A stretch of DNA of 64,000 bases from G963675935 sp963719005. Its GTDB lineage: Bacteria > Planctomycetota > Planctomycetia > Pirellulales > Thermoguttaceae. Where the stretch lies: assembly GCA_963719005.1 (NCBI GenBank), contig CAVRAR010000014.1, positions 744,001 through 808,000 on the forward strand. The letters are read 5' to 3'. Both the position numbers and the translations under genes were made by a program. Below, one piece after another: positions 63,161-64,000 of the stretch. The notes beneath the pieces were generated by a model, which did not search any database, was not told the origin of the DNA, and was given only the letters and a program-made list of their open reading frames with translations. Position 1 is the stretch's first letter, and each line of letters starts with the position of its first letter.

Positions 63161-63238
63161 CAGACGCGGCCAGCCCGTTCGCGACCGCAATCCCTTGCGG
63201 TGGTAGCATTGCTGTCAGCACGATGGGTTGTGAAGCAG

Positions 63239-63306
63239 GTGGGGCAGACATTCCTGTCTGCCAGGTGCATGGCATCTTCCTCGGCAGACAAGAATGTCTG
63301 CCCCAC
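63239..63306. repeat. Palindromic element, family C
   Basis: GTGGGGCAGACATTCCTGTC and GGCAGACAAGAATGTCTGCC complete the best copy of this family; others at 7281-7350 and 13121-13182. Confidence 0.93.
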
Positions 63307-63319
63307 CGTGGCCAATCCC

Positions 63320-64000
63320 TCACGCCTGCGCCAATGACGCCCAAAGGTCTTCGTAAAGCTTGACCATCCGCGCGATGCCGAAACATTCTTCGGCGCGGCG
63401 ACGATTTTCCAGCCCCGTCGCACTCGACAGAGCGGGGTCGAGCATCAAGCCGACGATTGCCGCGGCGAGCCCCTTACTCTCGCCGTAGGCGATGGTCTGC
63501 CGCGCGGCATTCGGGCCGAGCAGCTCGCGAACGCCCTCGACGTCGGAGGCGACCACCGGCAGGCGGCTGGCCATTGCTTCCAGCACGACGTTGGGCATTC
63601 CTTCCCACAACGACGGCAACACCAGCAGGCTGCTGGCGGCGAGGATTTCGGGCACATCGGGCCGCCAGCCGGCAAAATGCGCCCGATCGGCGATCCCGCT
63701 CGTCTTGGCGGCGGCCTCCAGCGATGGCCGCAACGGGCCGTCGCCCAGCAAAAGAAGGTCGCAATCGGGCAGCTTGGCCAACCAATGCGGCGCGGTCGCG
63801 ATCAGCCAATCCACCCCTTTTTGAGGCTCCAGCCGGCCAACGAACGTGACCGCCCGGCGTCCGGCAGCGATGCCGAACGCGCGGAGATCGGCCGGCTGTC
63901 GAGCAGGATACCCGTCGAGGTCGATCCCGTTGGGAATCACCACCAGTTTCTCCGGCGGCAACCCGGCTCGCTTGGCGGAGTACTCGGCGACGGCCTGGCT
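63320..64000 (-). CDS. Family 4 glycosyltransferase, 5' part outside window
   Basis: The C-terminal 226 residues are visible, open to the window edge. The GT4 nucleotide-sugar domain shows VIPNGIDLDGYP, VTFVGRLEPQKGVDWLI, LLLLGDGPLRPSL, the E-x7-E region LPSLWEGMPNVVLEAMASRLPVV and a final helix (RMVKLYEDLWASLAQA). Such retaining enzymes transfer sugars from nucleotide donors to lipids or polysaccharides in the cytoplasm. Downstream lies only repeat DNA. Confidence 0.92.
   Translation of the reverse strand, partial: SQAVAEYSAKRAGLPPEKLVVIPNGIDLDGYPARQPADLRAFGIAAGRRAVTFVGRLEPQKGVDWLIATAPHWLAKLPDCDLLLLGDGPLRPSLEAAAKTSGIADRAHFAGWRPDVPEILAASSLLVLPSLWEGMPNVVLEAMASRLPVVASDVEGVRELLGPNAARQTIAYGESKGLAAAIVGLMLDPALSSATGLENRRRAEECFGIARMVKLYEDLWASLAQA

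Larger units (their letters stand above)
62482..63319. other. Repeat-rich gene-free region
   Basis: It contains four palindromic elements (62504-62575, 62860-62932, 63116-63160, 63239-63306) and no recognisable gene; open frames are short and composed mostly of repeat DNA. Confidence 0.6.

Overview
The window looks like a chromosome segment of a GC-rich planctomycete, probably Pirellulales-like. Lineage markers are two BBP7-type outer-membrane barrels, a giant secreted protein with the planctomycete FEALESRHLLS (LEPR-XLL) N-terminus, a lysine-rich histone-like mini-protein, a large MoxR/DUF58/von Willebrand-A cluster, uroporphyrinogen-decarboxylase-like proteins near sugar-acid genes, and very many interspersed palindromic repeats. 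No rRNA, tRNA or CRISPR array was seen.

Layout. 1-6.4 kb: cut-off GT-C glycosyltransferase (-), BBP7 barrel (+), split transketolase pair (-), rnc (+), histone-like gene (-). 6.4-7.35 kb: no recognisable gene. 7.35-12.5 kb: a minus-strand sugar-acid locus with a tagaturonate epimerase (uxaE family), two URO-D-like proteins and an ExuT-like MFS carrier. 12.5-19.5 kb: CYTH protein, ceramide-glucosyltransferase-like GT2, LptF/LptG permease, small zinc-ribbon protein, MORN-repeat protein, UgpC/MalK-type ABC ATPase. 19.6-31 kb: GH38 alpha-mannosidase, small membrane protein, HrpA helicase, a MITE-like element, an IPT/TIG lipoprotein, and a complete IS3-family element 19 bp upstream of that lipoprotein. 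31-38.4 kb: a hairpin cluster, then an ArsR regulator - DUF2892 - RND adaptor - RND pump operon with a brnTA toxin-antitoxin pair wedged between adaptor and pump. 38.4-49.4 kb: a six-gene minus-strand Bat-like cluster (caspase-fold protein, MoxR, DUF58, BatA-like, large coiled-coil/Q-rich membrane protein, vWA/GATase-like protein). 50.3-57.2 kb: second BBP7 barrel convergent with the 1837-residue secreted protein. 57.4-64 kb: NCS2 purine permease, site-2 protease, LysM protein, rsmH and a cut-off GT4 glycosyltransferase.

Two window-wide signals stand out. First, more than a dozen families of short palindromic or low-complexity elements lie between genes and also inside genes. In at least six conserved proteins (GT-C glycosyltransferase, UxaE, UgpC, HrpA, ArsR, RND pump; perhaps a seventh) they are read through in frame and add extra segments, much as Rickettsia palindromic elements do. 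Second, at least 17 one-base frameshifts, mostly one-base changes in homopolymers, interrupt otherwise well-conserved genes. The simplest reading is uncorrected long-read assembly error, but the largest genes (hrpA, the RND pump, the 5.5-kb adhesin-like gene) are intact.

Well-formed regulatory signals were found at the arsR and brnT promoters (TTGACA/TATAAT, nearly leaderless, brnT with a dyad operator), at the IS3 slippery A7 heptamer, and at a rho-independent terminator after the MORN gene.
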